In this document: in pieces, positions 6,356 to 13,609 of the stretch
Layout: every line of letters starts with the position of its first letter
Numbering within the stretch: position 1 is the first letter of the stretch
Source of the DNA: JACQKD01 sp964614265
GTDB taxonomy: Bacteria > Patescibacteriota > Minisyncoccia > Phycocordibacterales > UBA918
Direction: 5' to 3'
Assembly: GCA_964614265.1 (NCBI GenBank)
Contig: CAZTKT010000009.1
Coordinates: 1-24,332 of the forward strand
Length of the DNA: 24,332 bases
Made by a program: the position numbers and the translations under genes
Notes under the pieces: model-generated
The model's input: only the letters and a program-made list of their open reading frames with translations
Told to the model about the DNA's origin: nothing
The model's database searches: none

Positions 6356-6361
6356 TAGAAT
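6356..6361 (+). promoter_or_regulatory. -10-like box of a probable leaderless tsaE transcript
   Basis: TAGAAT lies 6 nt before ATG 6368, so transcription would start at or next to the start codon. No Shine-Dalgarno is visible. The -35 region is not convincing. Confidence 0.4.
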
Positions 6362-6367
6362 GGCTGT

Positions 6368-6838
6368 ATGCTCGAGATGGTTATTACTACTCCTGCTGAG
6401 TTGGCAGTGCTCGCGGATCGCGTGCTGGCGCTCGTGGAGGAGCGTCATGCGCGTACGGCGACTGTTCTTGCGTTACATGGCGAGCTTGGTGCGGGTAAGA
6501 CGGCGTTTACGAAAGCATGTGCTCAAGTATTGGGGGTTAGTGAGCCAGTGACGAGCCCGACATTTGTGCTGATGCGACGGTACGCGATACCAGCGCACTC
6601 GCGATTTACCCATTTTGTACACATTGATGCGTATCGTGTGGAGTCACCTGCGGAGCTTGCTGTCATCCGGCTTGACGAGATCCTGCAAGATCCAGGCAAT
6701 CTTGTCTGCATTGAGTGGGCAGAGCGGGTGGGTGGACTACCAGCTGATGCAGTACAGGTAGTGTTTTCGAGGGATGAGACCTCAGCTGTGCCGGATGTGC
6801 GCGTGGTGACTTATGGGATGGTAGAGGGTGAGGGATGA
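6368..6838 (+). CDS. tsaE: tRNA N6-threonylcarbamoyladenosine biosynthesis ATPase TsaE
   Basis: A 156-aa P-loop ATPase of the YjeE/TsaE family. It works with TsaD and TsaB in the cytoplasm to make t6A37 on tRNAs that read ANN codons. Visible family signatures are Walker A HGELGAGKTA (37-46), the SPTFVL switch motif (63-68), HIDAYR with Asp87 (85-90) and CIEWAER (114-120), which follows the Trp-containing ATP-binding segment. The length is normal for the family. It follows a strong terminator, so it begins a new transcript, and polA starts 21 bp after its stop. TsaE with polA suggests a housekeeping operon. Confidence 0.95.
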   Translation: MLEMVITTPAELAVLADRVLALVEERHARTATVLALHGELGAGKTAFTKACAQVLGVSEPVTSPTFVLMRRYAIPAHSRFTHFVHIDAYRVESPAELAVIRLDEILQDPGNLVCIEWAERVGGLPADAVQVVFSRDETSAVPDVRVVTYGMVEGEG

Positions 6839-6859
6839 CGAACGGGCGAGATTTTTGGT

Positions 6860-9277
6860 ATGTCTCCTACTACAGCAAAAAAAACACGGACAAAGATACC
6901 TGCACGACGTCTCGTGTTGCTCGATGCGCACGCTATTTTGCACCGAGCGTATCATGCGCTTCCTGATTTTACGGCTCCCAACGGCGAGCCGACAGGGGCG
7001 CTCTATGGTTTGGTCGCGATGTTGTTGAAAATTGTCGAGGAATTGAAACCGGATTATCTGGTCGCGTGTTTTGACCTGCCGGAACCGACGTATCGACATG
7101 ATGCCTATGAGCACTATAAGGCGAGGCGTGCTAAGACTGACGATGCGCTTTCCACACAGATCACGCGTTCGCGGGATATTTTTGCGGCATTTGGGATTCA
7201 TATCTACGAACATGCGGGATTTGAGGCGGACGATATGCTTGGCACGATTGTTGAGCAAACAAAACGCATGAAGGATCTTGATATCGTGATTGCCTCCGGT
7301 GACATGGACACACTCCAGTTGATTTTAAAAAAGAAGGTGCAGGTGTATACACTGCGAAAGGGGATCAAGGATACGATTTTATACGATGAGCAGATGGTGC
7401 ATGATCGTTTTGGGTTTGGGCCAGAATTGATTCCTGATTATAAGGGTCTCCGAGGGGATCCGTCTGATAATATTCCGGGAATTGTGGGTATTGGTGAGAA
7501 GACGGCGACTGATTTGATCACGCAGTTTGGGAGTATTGATGCGATCTATAAGACGCTCGGGAAAGTAGGGGGTGATCAGCAATTGCTGGAGGCAGGCATT
7601 AGTCCACGTATGGTTGGGCTTTTGCAGACGAACGAAGAGGAAGCGCAGTTTTCGAAAATGCTTGCAACAATTAGGCGTGATGCACCGATCACCTTTCGTC
7701 TTGCTGATGAGACATGGCGTGCACAGCTGGATATTCCGCGCATTCTTGATTTGTTTGTGGAGTTTGGGTTTCGGACACTCGGTGCACGAGTGCGACAACT
7801 CTTTGGGGGCACGGATGTGGGTCTCTCAATAGAGGAGTCAAAGCGGGAGGAGGTCCCAGTGGTCGATCTTCAAGAGACGGCGCTCGCGCTTTGGCTCTTG
7901 CATTCTGATATGACGAATCCAACCATGGACGATATCATGGATTATGCGCGAGGGAAGAGGGAGGGGGAGACGTTTGCGCAGGCACGTTCCTGTATTTTTG
8001 GGGAGCTCGATGCGAGTAATGTGCGGGGGCTCTATGAGGACGTGGAGCGACCATTGATCGTGGTTCTGCGGGACATGGGGGCACGCGGTATTCTGCTTGA
8101 TACGGGATATTTGGGCGAGTTGTCGCACACCCTGCATCAGGAATTATCAGGCATTGAGACACGCATCTATGAACTCGCGGGAGTGACATTTAATCTTAAT
8201 TCGCCGAAGCAACTAGGACTGGTTCTCTATGATACGTTGGGGTTGAAACCCAAAAATCAGAAGCGAACGGGGACGGGTCAGCGCTCGACGCGTGAGTCGG
8301 AACTTGAGAAGTTGCGCGAGGAGCATCCGATTATTGTGGAGGTGTTGCGCTACCGTGAGTTGCAGAAATTGCTGTCGACGTACATTGACCCACTCCCAAC
8401 GATGGTTGGTGCGGATGGGCGACTACACACGACGTTTCTTCAAGCGGGAACGACGACGGGGCGTATGGCGAGTCAGAATCCCAATCTGCAAAATATTCCG
8501 ATACGGACTGAAGAAGGTGGCAAGATTCGCCGTGCGTTTGTGGCTGAGAGAGGATGTTCTCTTGTGGCGATTGATTACTCACAGATTGAGTTGCGCATCG
8601 CGGCGATTCTCTCGGGTGATCCGAAATTGATTGAGATTTTTAAGGCGGGGGAAGATGTGCACAGCGCCGTCGCATCTCGGGTGTTTGGAGTGCCGGAGTC
8701 GGCGGTTGATCGCGAGATGCGACGGCGTGCCAAGGTGATCAACTTCGGTATTCTCTATGGTATGGGGGTGAATGCACTGCGACAAAATCTAGGGGATGAT
8801 ACGCCCCGCGCCGAGGCGCAAGAATTTTTGACTGCGTATTTTCACACGTTTACCACGCTTGCGCAGTACCTTGAGGATGTCAAATCCTCGGCGCGGAAAC
8901 TCGGATACACCGAAACACATTTTGGTCGGCGGCGATACTTTGAAGGAATCCGTTCGAGCTTGCCGTTCATTCGTGCGGCTGCGGAGCGCATGGCGCTGAA
9001 CGCACCGATACAAGGTACTGCCGCGGACGTGTTGCGTATTGCGATGGTGCGCGTCGATACCTATCTCAAAGAGATGCATTTGGAGACGGACGTACGGATG
9101 TTGCTTCAAGTCCACGATGAGTTGGTGTTTGAAATTAAAGAGTCACGGGTTGCGGATGTGGTCCCGGTGTTGAAAAAGATCATGGAAGATGCTTTTCCCC
9201 TCAATGAGACAGGTGGCGTACCGCTTGTGGCGGAAGCGAAAGCCGGGAAGAATTGGGGGAGTATGGGAGCATTGTAG
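6860..9277 (+). CDS. polA: DNA polymerase I
   Basis: An 805-aa family-A polymerase for gap filling and Okazaki fragment processing. Residues 15-300 form the 5' nuclease domain: FEADD (121-125), SGDMD (146-150) and GDPSDNIPGIVGIGEKTA (199-216, with the helix-hairpin-helix). Residues about 320-395 stand where the 3'-5' exonuclease should be but are short and lack the DEDD acidic motifs, so proofreading is probably absent. The polymerase domain has motif A DYSQIELR (572-579), motif B RRRAKVINFGILYG (621-634, with Phe629 at the ddNTP-discriminating position) and motif C VHDELVFE (751-758). All catalytic acids are present. Start ATG 6860 is 21 bp after tsaE and has no clear Shine-Dalgarno. The stop codon touches the left arm of an inverted repeat in front of the fic gene. 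Confidence 0.97.
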   Translation: MSPTTAKKTRTKIPARRLVLLDAHAILHRAYHALPDFTAPNGEPTGALYGLVAMLLKIVEELKPDYLVACFDLPEPTYRHDAYEHYKARRAKTDDALSTQITRSRDIFAAFGIHIYEHAGFEADDMLGTIVEQTKRMKDLDIVIASGDMDTLQLILKKKVQVYTLRKGIKDTILYDEQMVHDRFGFGPELIPDYKGLRGDPSDNIPGIVGIGEKTATDLITQFGSIDAIYKTLGKVGGDQQLLEAGISPRMVGLLQTNEEEAQFSKMLATIRRDAPITFRLADETWRAQLDIPRILDLFVEFGFRTLGARVRQLFGGTDVGLSIEESKREEVPVVDLQETALALWLLHSDMTNPTMDDIMDYARGKREGETFAQARSCIFGELDASNVRGLYEDVERPLIVVLRDMGARGILLDTGYLGELSHTLHQELSGIETRIYELAGVTFNLNSPKQLGLVLYDTLGLKPKNQKRTGTGQRSTRESELEKLREEHPIIVEVLRYRELQKLLSTYIDPLPTMVGADGRLHTTFLQAGTTTGRMASQNPNLQNIPIRTEEGGKIRRAFVAERGCSLVAIDYSQIELRIAAILSGDPKLIEIFKAGEDVHSAVASRVFGVPESAVDREMRRRAKVINFGILYGMGVNALRQNLGDDTPRAEAQEFLTAYFHTFTTLAQYLEDVKSSARKLGYTETHFGRRRYFEGIRSSLPFIRAAAERMALNAPIQGTAADVLRIAMVRVDTYLKEMHLETDVRMLLQVHDELVFEIKESRVADVVPVLKKIMEDAFPLNETGGVPLVAEAKAGKNWGSMGAL

Positions 9278-9300
9278 CTTTCTATTAATTATGCTAGGAT
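9272..9300 (+). promoter_or_regulatory. Putative promoter of the fic gene
   Basis: TTGTAG (9272-9277), a 17-bp spacer and TAGGAT (9295-9300) with an extended TG (TGCTAGGAT). The -35 lies across the polA stop codon. A start near 9306 gives a leader of about 48 nt. Confidence 0.4.
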
Positions 9301-9322
9301 TGATAGTAAATTAATAGAAAGC
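9277..9322. promoter_or_regulatory. 14-bp perfect inverted repeat, probable fic operator
   Basis: GCTTTCTATTAATT (9277-9290) and AATTAATAGAAAGC (9309-9322) are exact reverse complements, 18 bp apart, and bracket the proposed -10 box. The downstream protein ends in a winged-helix domain, so self-repression is plausible. No T-run follows, which argues against a terminator. Confidence 0.6.
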
Positions 9323-9353
9323 CTAAAAGGGCTATATTTTAAAGGATATATTT

Positions 9354-10682
9354 ATGATTGAAAAACCTCCAGAGTGGAAAAAATTATTGACAAGTGAACA
9401 TCTTGCTAAAATACTTGAAGTCTCAAAAGAAACCCAAGAGATTTTGAGCAACGCTCAAAAGGAGTATGTGTATTGGGATAAATTTAGGCACTATCAATTT
9501 CCAAACAATATAACTCCAGAGGAGGCATGGGCGCTGTTGAAGCTTAGACGATCTGCAAATGAAAAAACTCCTATCACCTCTGTTTCGGGAGGTAGTTTTA
9601 CCTATAGTATTACAAAACGTTTGCATCAAAAACTAAACTTTGTAGATACAAACGGCGCAGGATTTCTTGCTCATTTCAGCACTATGCCTTCAGATGCAGC
9701 AGCATCAAAATATATTATTAGCAGTTTAGCCGAAGAAGCTATCGCCTCAAGCCAGATTGAAGGGGCTAACACCACGCACAAGGTCGCGAAGGAAATGATT
9801 TTGTCGGAGCGGAAGCCAAGAAATAGAAGCGAGCAGATGATTGTCAATAATTATCTGGCGATACAAAAGATGGTTGAGTGGAAAGATCTTGATTTAACAG
9901 AAAGTATACTGCTTGATCTACAGAAGATACTTGTGAATCAAACTACTGACGATTCCTCTATTATTGGAAGGTTCAGAACAGATGAGGACGACATAGTGGT
10001 GCATGATCCAATGACCGGAGAAATTGCGCACATTCCACCCAAAGAGAAAACCATGCGCTCTGAATTACAGAAGTTGATCATGTATGCGAATGCGCTGGAA
10101 GACGATGATGAAGAGTTTACGCATCCGGTCATCAAAGCAACAATTCTGCATTTTTGGTTTGCCTACCTGCATCCCTTTGCTGACGGCAACGGCAGATCCT
10201 CAAGAGCAATTTCGTACTGGTTTTTACTGAAGAGGAATTATTGGCTCATTGAGTATATTTCTGTGTCTCGGGCAATTATGCAAAGCAGAAAAGCATACGA
10301 TAACGCATTTTTGTATAGCGAGAATGACGACAACGACGTAACCTATTTTTTGCTCTATATTGCGGAAGCGTTCAAGAAATCGATTATCCAATTTAGAGCA
10401 CACTGGGAGGAACAGACACGGGAAACTGACGAATTAAAGAAAACCACTGCAGTGTTAGGGCAATTCAATGTCAGACAAATTGCAGTACTCACGTATTTTC
10501 TTTCCCATAGTGATGAATATACTGATGCGATAACACACCAAAATACGCATGGTATTTCTCAACCAACGGCCCATAATGATCTCGCGTTCTTAGTTAAAAA
10601 AGGGTATCTCACTCAAACAAGAAAGGGTAAGAGATTTGTATATATGCCAAACATATCTAAAATCAAAAAGATACTGCGGTAA
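9354..10682 (+). CDS. fic: Fic family AMP-transferase with C-terminal winged helix
   Basis: A 442-aa Fic protein (COG3177-like). The catalytic motif HPFADGNGRSSR (273-284) matches HPFx[D/E]GNGRxxR with all key residues, so it should transfer AMP from ATP to a target hydroxyl. An inhibitory helix motif S-x3-E-G (SSQIEG, 132-137) lies N-terminal to it, as in class II Fic enzymes that restrain themselves. Residues about 375-442 (QFNVRQIAVLTYF...GISQPTAHNDLAFLVKKGYL) form a winged helix-turn-helix. The gene is visibly AT-richer than polA and the holA-like gene on either side and uses more AAA/AAT codons, which suggests recent arrival. A palindrome at 9277-9322 is the likely operator. No separate antitoxin gene is seen, consistent with self-inhibition. 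The target is unknown. Confidence 0.93.
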   Translation: MIEKPPEWKKLLTSEHLAKILEVSKETQEILSNAQKEYVYWDKFRHYQFPNNITPEEAWALLKLRRSANEKTPITSVSGGSFTYSITKRLHQKLNFVDTNGAGFLAHFSTMPSDAAASKYIISSLAEEAIASSQIEGANTTHKVAKEMILSERKPRNRSEQMIVNNYLAIQKMVEWKDLDLTESILLDLQKILVNQTTDDSSIIGRFRTDEDDIVVHDPMTGEIAHIPPKEKTMRSELQKLIMYANALEDDDEEFTHPVIKATILHFWFAYLHPFADGNGRSSRAISYWFLLKRNYWLIEYISVSRAIMQSRKAYDNAFLYSENDDNDVTYFLLYIAEAFKKSIIQFRAHWEEQTRETDELKKTTAVLGQFNVRQIAVLTYFLSHSDEYTDAITHQNTHGISQPTAHNDLAFLVKKGYLTQTRKGKRFVYMPNISKIKKILR

Positions 10683-10707
10683 CTAGTTTTTTTATTATTT
10701 TTCCCCT

Positions 10708-11427
10708 ATGCTGTACGTATTTACCGGTGCTGATCCTATTGCAGTGCGTGCACGAGCGCATACGTTTGTGGATGGGTATGAAGAGCAGGGGAGTCGTGTT
10801 GAACGTCTCACCGCGGAGGAGTGTTCTGCTGACCTACTGCGCGATCGCGCGACAGCGCAATCACTGTTTCTTTCGACCACTGACCGTGAGCCTGCAGTGA
10901 TCGTGCTTGATACGCCGAGCGAAAAAGCGACTGCGCAAGAGGTGGTTGTCACGCTTGCTCCCGTACTTGCCGAATCATCACACGTGTTTGTACTCATTGA
11001 ACAGAAGCTTCTCGTCATTCCCACGAGAGAGTTAAAAAAGTACGCCACCGAGTATCACGAGATCGCAGGGAGTGATGTCACGGAAAAATTTAATGTGTTC
11101 TCGCTTGCGGACGCGCTCGCGCGTCGCGATCGTAAATCGCTTTGGATACTGCTGTTACGCGCTGGACAGGCAGGGCTCTCGCCCGAAGAAATTATCGGGA
11201 CGTTGTTTTGGCAAATAAAGACGATGCGACTTGTGACGCAGACAAAAAATGCCGAAGAAGCAGGACTCAAACCATTTGTCTATACCAAGGCGAAACGTGC
11301 TGTAGAAAAATTTACCCGCGATGAACTGACCGACGTATCACGTCAGCTTGTCACGCTGTATCATGAAGGCCATCTTGGGAATGTCGATATGACCTATGCG
11401 CTCGAACGATGGGTGTTAAGTCTCTGA
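10708..11427 (+). CDS. holA: DNA polymerase III delta subunit-like protein (HolA)
   Basis: A 239-aa protein whose opening MLYVFTGADPIAVRARAHTFV matches the start of clamp-loader delta subunits (y-f-G-D/E-D), though the P-loop is degenerate as is normal for delta. The C-terminal part (DALARRDRKSLWILLLRAGQAGLSPEEIIGTLFWQIKTMRLV) fits the delta collar region, which has the recurring pattern of small-helix repeats. It is about 100 residues shorter than E. coli HolA, common in reduced genomes. It would open the sliding clamp for loading on primed DNA. TATTAT (10693-10698) lies 9 nt before ATG 10708, so the transcript may have almost no leader. The gene probably followed polA directly before fic entered. 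Confidence 0.8.
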   Translation: MLYVFTGADPIAVRARAHTFVDGYEEQGSRVERLTAEECSADLLRDRATAQSLFLSTTDREPAVIVLDTPSEKATAQEVVVTLAPVLAESSHVFVLIEQKLLVIPTRELKKYATEYHEIAGSDVTEKFNVFSLADALARRDRKSLWILLLRAGQAGLSPEEIIGTLFWQIKTMRLVTQTKNAEEAGLKPFVYTKAKRAVEKFTRDELTDVSRQLVTLYHEGHLGNVDMTYALERWVLSL

Positions 11428-11462
11428 CACTTTTATTTATAGAGAGTACAGAATAGAGATAT

Positions 11463-11500
11463 AAAAAACCCCGCGCGGCTCCCAGTTGCGCGGGGGGTTA
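11463..11500 (-). terminator. Terminator of the minus-strand lipoprotein-like gene
   Basis: CCCCGCGC (11469-11476) pairs with GCGCGGGG (11488-11495). On the minus strand the stem is followed by TTTTTTAT (11468 downward). It lies 20 bp beyond the stop at 11520; holA converges on it from the other side. Confidence 0.85.
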
Positions 11501-11519
11501 GAGGGGGGGGTAATTGAGC

Positions 11520-12233
11520 CTAATTTTTGCTCTTGTCTGACTCGGCCTTTGATAAGGCCTGGTTCAGATTCGTTATTGCCAATACTAGCTTGCTCCAAGC
11601 TGTTATACTAGCTTTTGCGCTACTTATAAACTGCTGCTCTAAAGCAGTCGTTTGTCCATCGCGACGTGCCGTCGCGATTACCGTTGTAAGGGTTTCATGT
11701 GCTTTTCTGGCCACAGCTGAGGCAGTGAAGACCTCACCTCGACGATCATACAAGACCTTGTCATCACGCACCCTAGCCATCATCCCCCCTGTGAGGAGCT
11801 CATAATGACTTAGTATGAGGAACCACCCCGCTACGCTCTCTGATGACTCTATATCCTTCATCAGGTTACCGACAGGGTCCGTGCGCGCGGCCTTGTTCTC
11901 GGGCACTCTACGACCGGCGGAGTCTCGCTTGAGTATCTGTTGTGCTGATCTCTGTGGCCCTAGGTCAGCCGCTCGAATGCCTACAACCTGCTGTTGCAGG
12001 TACTGCTCCAGTTGAGGTAGTATGGTTTTGATCTTTGCTTCTAGAGCAACAACATCCTGTTCTCGTTGTGCTGTCGCCGCTGGATTTCCAATGACCACGT
12101 TTCCCTTGTTGTCTCTTGTGCACCCCCAACTACTCAAGAGTACAACACTTGTGATACCAACAAGGAGGATCGTGGCGCATACTCCCCGCAAAGCCACCTG
12201 TTCCAACGATTTCCAACTGTGACGGACCTTCAT
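11520..12233 (-). CDS. Membrane-anchored or lipoprotein-like helical protein (237 aa)
   Basis: Unrecognised. ATG 12233 has AAGGAAAGAG 3 nt upstream. The N-terminus (MKVRHSWKSLEQVALRG) is basic and is followed by a hydrophobic segment at about 18-35 that ends SSWGC. Cys38 could be lipidated, but Trp at -2 and Ser at -3 are unusual for a lipobox, so an uncleaved anchor is possible. The rest is predicted helical: AQREQDVVALEAKIKTILPQLEQYLQQQVVG (about 54-85) and ALEQQFISSAKASITAWSKLVLAITNLNQALSKAESDK near the end. No enzyme motif is seen. It is a single-gene transcript ended by a terminator at 11463-11500. Confidence 0.7.
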   Translation of the reverse strand: MKVRHSWKSLEQVALRGVCATILLVGITSVVLLSSWGCTRDNKGNVVIGNPAATAQREQDVVALEAKIKTILPQLEQYLQQQVVGIRAADLGPQRSAQQILKRDSAGRRVPENKAARTDPVGNLMKDIESSESVAGWFLILSHYELLTGGMMARVRDDKVLYDRRGEVFTASAVARKAHETLTTVIATARRDGQTTALEQQFISSAKASITAWSKLVLAITNLNQALSKAESDKSKN

Positions 12234-12363
12234 CTACTCTTTCCTTTTCTACCCAAAAGGAGTTGCAATGTACCACCCGTGCGAGAGGGTAACACAGTCA
12301 GTGCTTGTCCGCAATAGCACCCACCCCTTGTTACAGATAGACAGTGGATTTGTACGAGAGTTG

Positions 12364-12382
12364 GTGTACCTCATGGGTACAC
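12364..12382. repeat. 7-bp hairpin downstream of the tRNA
   Basis: GTGTACC (12364-12370) and GGTACAC (12376-12382) form a perfect stem with loop TCATG. With GTGTG/CACAC at 12395-12410, whose minus-strand side runs into CTGTTTT, it may help end the tRNA transcript. Weak evidence for termination. The rest of 12234-12456 holds nothing I can name. Confidence 0.35.
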
Positions 12383-12456
12383 AAGAGAAAACAGGTGTGA
12401 TCAGCCACACAGTATTTGCTGCATCTCTGTGCTCTTTGTCTGTGCGTGCGTTCGTG

Positions 12457-12529
12457 TCCGCCCGGGAGGGCTCGAACCTCCGACCTTGTCCTTAAAAGGG
12501 ACCTGCTCTACCAGCTGAGCTACGGGCGG
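12457..12529 (-). tRNA. tRNA-Lys (anticodon UUU)
   Basis: Folds as a 73-nt cloverleaf from 12529 down to 12457: acceptor CCGCCCG/CGGGCGG, U8 A9, D arm GCTC-AGCTGGTA-GAGC, anticodon stem GGTCC with loop CTTTTAA (anticodon TTT at 12496-12494), 5-nt variable loop AGGTC, T arm GGAGG-TTCGAGC-CCTCC, discriminator A. The anticodon stem has a G27-A43 mismatch. CCA is not encoded (CAC follows the discriminator). Confidence 0.97.
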
Positions 12530-12552
12530 TCTCTGTGTATGACAGCATCAAA

Positions 12553-12580
12553 AATATACCACACAAAGGGTAAAAGTCGA
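12553..12580 (-). promoter_or_regulatory. Promoter of tRNA-Lys
   Basis: Read on the minus strand: TCGACT (12580-12575) as -35, 16-bp spacer, TATATT (12558-12553) as -10. The start would be near 12546, about 17 nt before the mature tRNA. Confidence 0.5.
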
Positions 12581-12604
12581 TTCTGTTTTATGTCGCTGAA
12601 TACG

Positions 12605-13006
12605 TTACAGCGGCAAATCATATGCGAATGCTCCTGCGCCGGTGATGAGAAGCGATAGTGAGGCTCCGATGAGGAGTACATAGAAGAGGCGTTGCGGAAC
12701 GGAGGGATGCGACAATCTACGATGAAGTATGAGTATTTTTAGTGCGTGAGCGATGGAAATGAGAGCGGTGATTTGGGTGTATGCGCCGACGATAAACAGA
12801 ACGCCAAGGAGAAGTTCCACGATGCCAAAACAGCGTACCCCAAACCATGCCAGTGTGGGCCACGATAGGTGTATGATCGCCTGTAGACTCATGCGATCCC
12901 GAAAGAGATGGCGGTACGCGAGATAGAGGAAGATGCCACCAAGGAAGATGCGGAGAAGAAGGTGTGCAAAGAGCGACAGAAACATGGTTGGGAATACAGC
13001 AAGCAT
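12605..13006 (-). CDS. DoxX-like small integral membrane protein (133 aa)
   Basis: Four hydrophobic segments make up most of the protein (about 2-27, 46-66, 70-88 and 105-125). The pattern RIFLGGIFLYLAYRHL, then GIVELLLGVLFIVGAYTQITALI, then LLITGAGAFAYDLPL resembles the DoxX/DoxD group of four-helix membrane proteins, where the last piece is the usual ending. The family is loosely linked to redox and envelope stress; the role here is unknown. The open frame continues to 13111, but ATG 13006 is preferred because TACACT lies 7 nt upstream and the extra residues are not membrane-like. ATG 12985 is a second choice. It is divergent from the SpoU methyltransferase gene. Confidence 0.7.
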   Translation of the reverse strand: MLAVFPTMFLSLFAHLLLRIFLGGIFLYLAYRHLFRDRMSLQAIIHLSWPTLAWFGVRCFGIVELLLGVLFIVGAYTQITALISIAHALKILILHRRLSHPSVPQRLFYVLLIGASLSLLITGAGAFAYDLPL

Positions 13007-13013
13007 GAAAAGC

Positions 13014-13023
13014 AGTGTATCAT
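13014..13023. promoter_or_regulatory. Overlapping divergent -10 boxes (DoxX-like / SpoU)
   Basis: On the minus strand TACACT (13019-13014) lies 7 nt before the DoxX-like start at 13006. On the plus strand TATCAT (13018-13023) lies 9 nt before the methyltransferase start at 13033. The two boxes overlap, so the two genes may compete for polymerase. -35 boxes are weak. Confidence 0.35.
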
Positions 13024-13032
13024 GGCGAGGAT

Positions 13033-13542
13033 ATGACGACAGGGGATATCTACCTACCGAAACAAGCAACTGGACGCACGTACGTGGCGTTGGAGGATAT
13101 TCGGAGTGCACATAATGTTGGATCGATTTTTCGTACGGCTGATGCTGTTGCGGTTGCTGGCGTGTGTCTTATTGGCACGACACCGACACCGATTGATCGG
13201 TTTGGGCGAGTGCAACCGGACATTGCGAAGACCGCTCTCGGCGCGGAGCACACGATGCCGTGGACATACTATGAGACATCTGAAGCGTTTCTTTCTGCGA
13301 TGGAGGAAGCGAAGCGGACGATCGTGGTGGTTGAGCAAGATGCTCGTGCGATTGATTATAAACAGCGTATGGTGGGTGGCGATGCGGTGTTTGTTTTTGG
13401 TAATGAGGTCACTGGGGTGTCCCCTGTGCTTCGTGGTGTCGCGACGCAGATCATAGAGATACCGATGTATGGAAAGAAGGAGTCACTCAATGTTTCGGTC
13501 GCGGTTGGGGTGGTGATGTTCCGATTGTTGGATGAGAAGTAG
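13033..13542 (+). CDS. SpoU (TrmH) family RNA 2'-O-methyltransferase
   Basis: A 169-aa SPOUT methyltransferase that would use S-adenosylmethionine to methylate a ribose in rRNA or tRNA. All three family motifs are present: motif 1 SAHNVGSIFRTADA (25-38, with Asn28 and Arg34), motif 2 VFGNEVTGVS (121-130) and motif 3 IPMYGKKESLNVSVAVGVVMF (143-163), which forms the trefoil knot that binds the cofactor. It is the catalytic domain only, without the N-terminal RNA-binding domain of RlmB. TrmL- or TrmH-like specificity cannot be told from sequence alone. ATG 13033 is chosen over GTG 13015 because GGCGAGG lies just before it, although the spacing is short. Confidence 0.92.
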   Translation: MTTGDIYLPKQATGRTYVALEDIRSAHNVGSIFRTADAVAVAGVCLIGTTPTPIDRFGRVQPDIAKTALGAEHTMPWTYYETSEAFLSAMEEAKRTIVVVEQDARAIDYKQRMVGGDAVFVFGNEVTGVSPVLRGVATQIIEIPMYGKKESLNVSVAVGVVMFRLLDEK

Positions 13543-13609
13543 GGGGTTCCCCCGTGGGTGAGCATCGGGTATTGTACGGGCGTGCGAAGGGGTCGTTTTT
13601 CAAAATGTG

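Noticed and set aside
9277..9322. Inverted repeat after polA as a terminator
   Set aside because: The loop is 18 nt long and no T-run follows. Its position around a promoter points to an operator.
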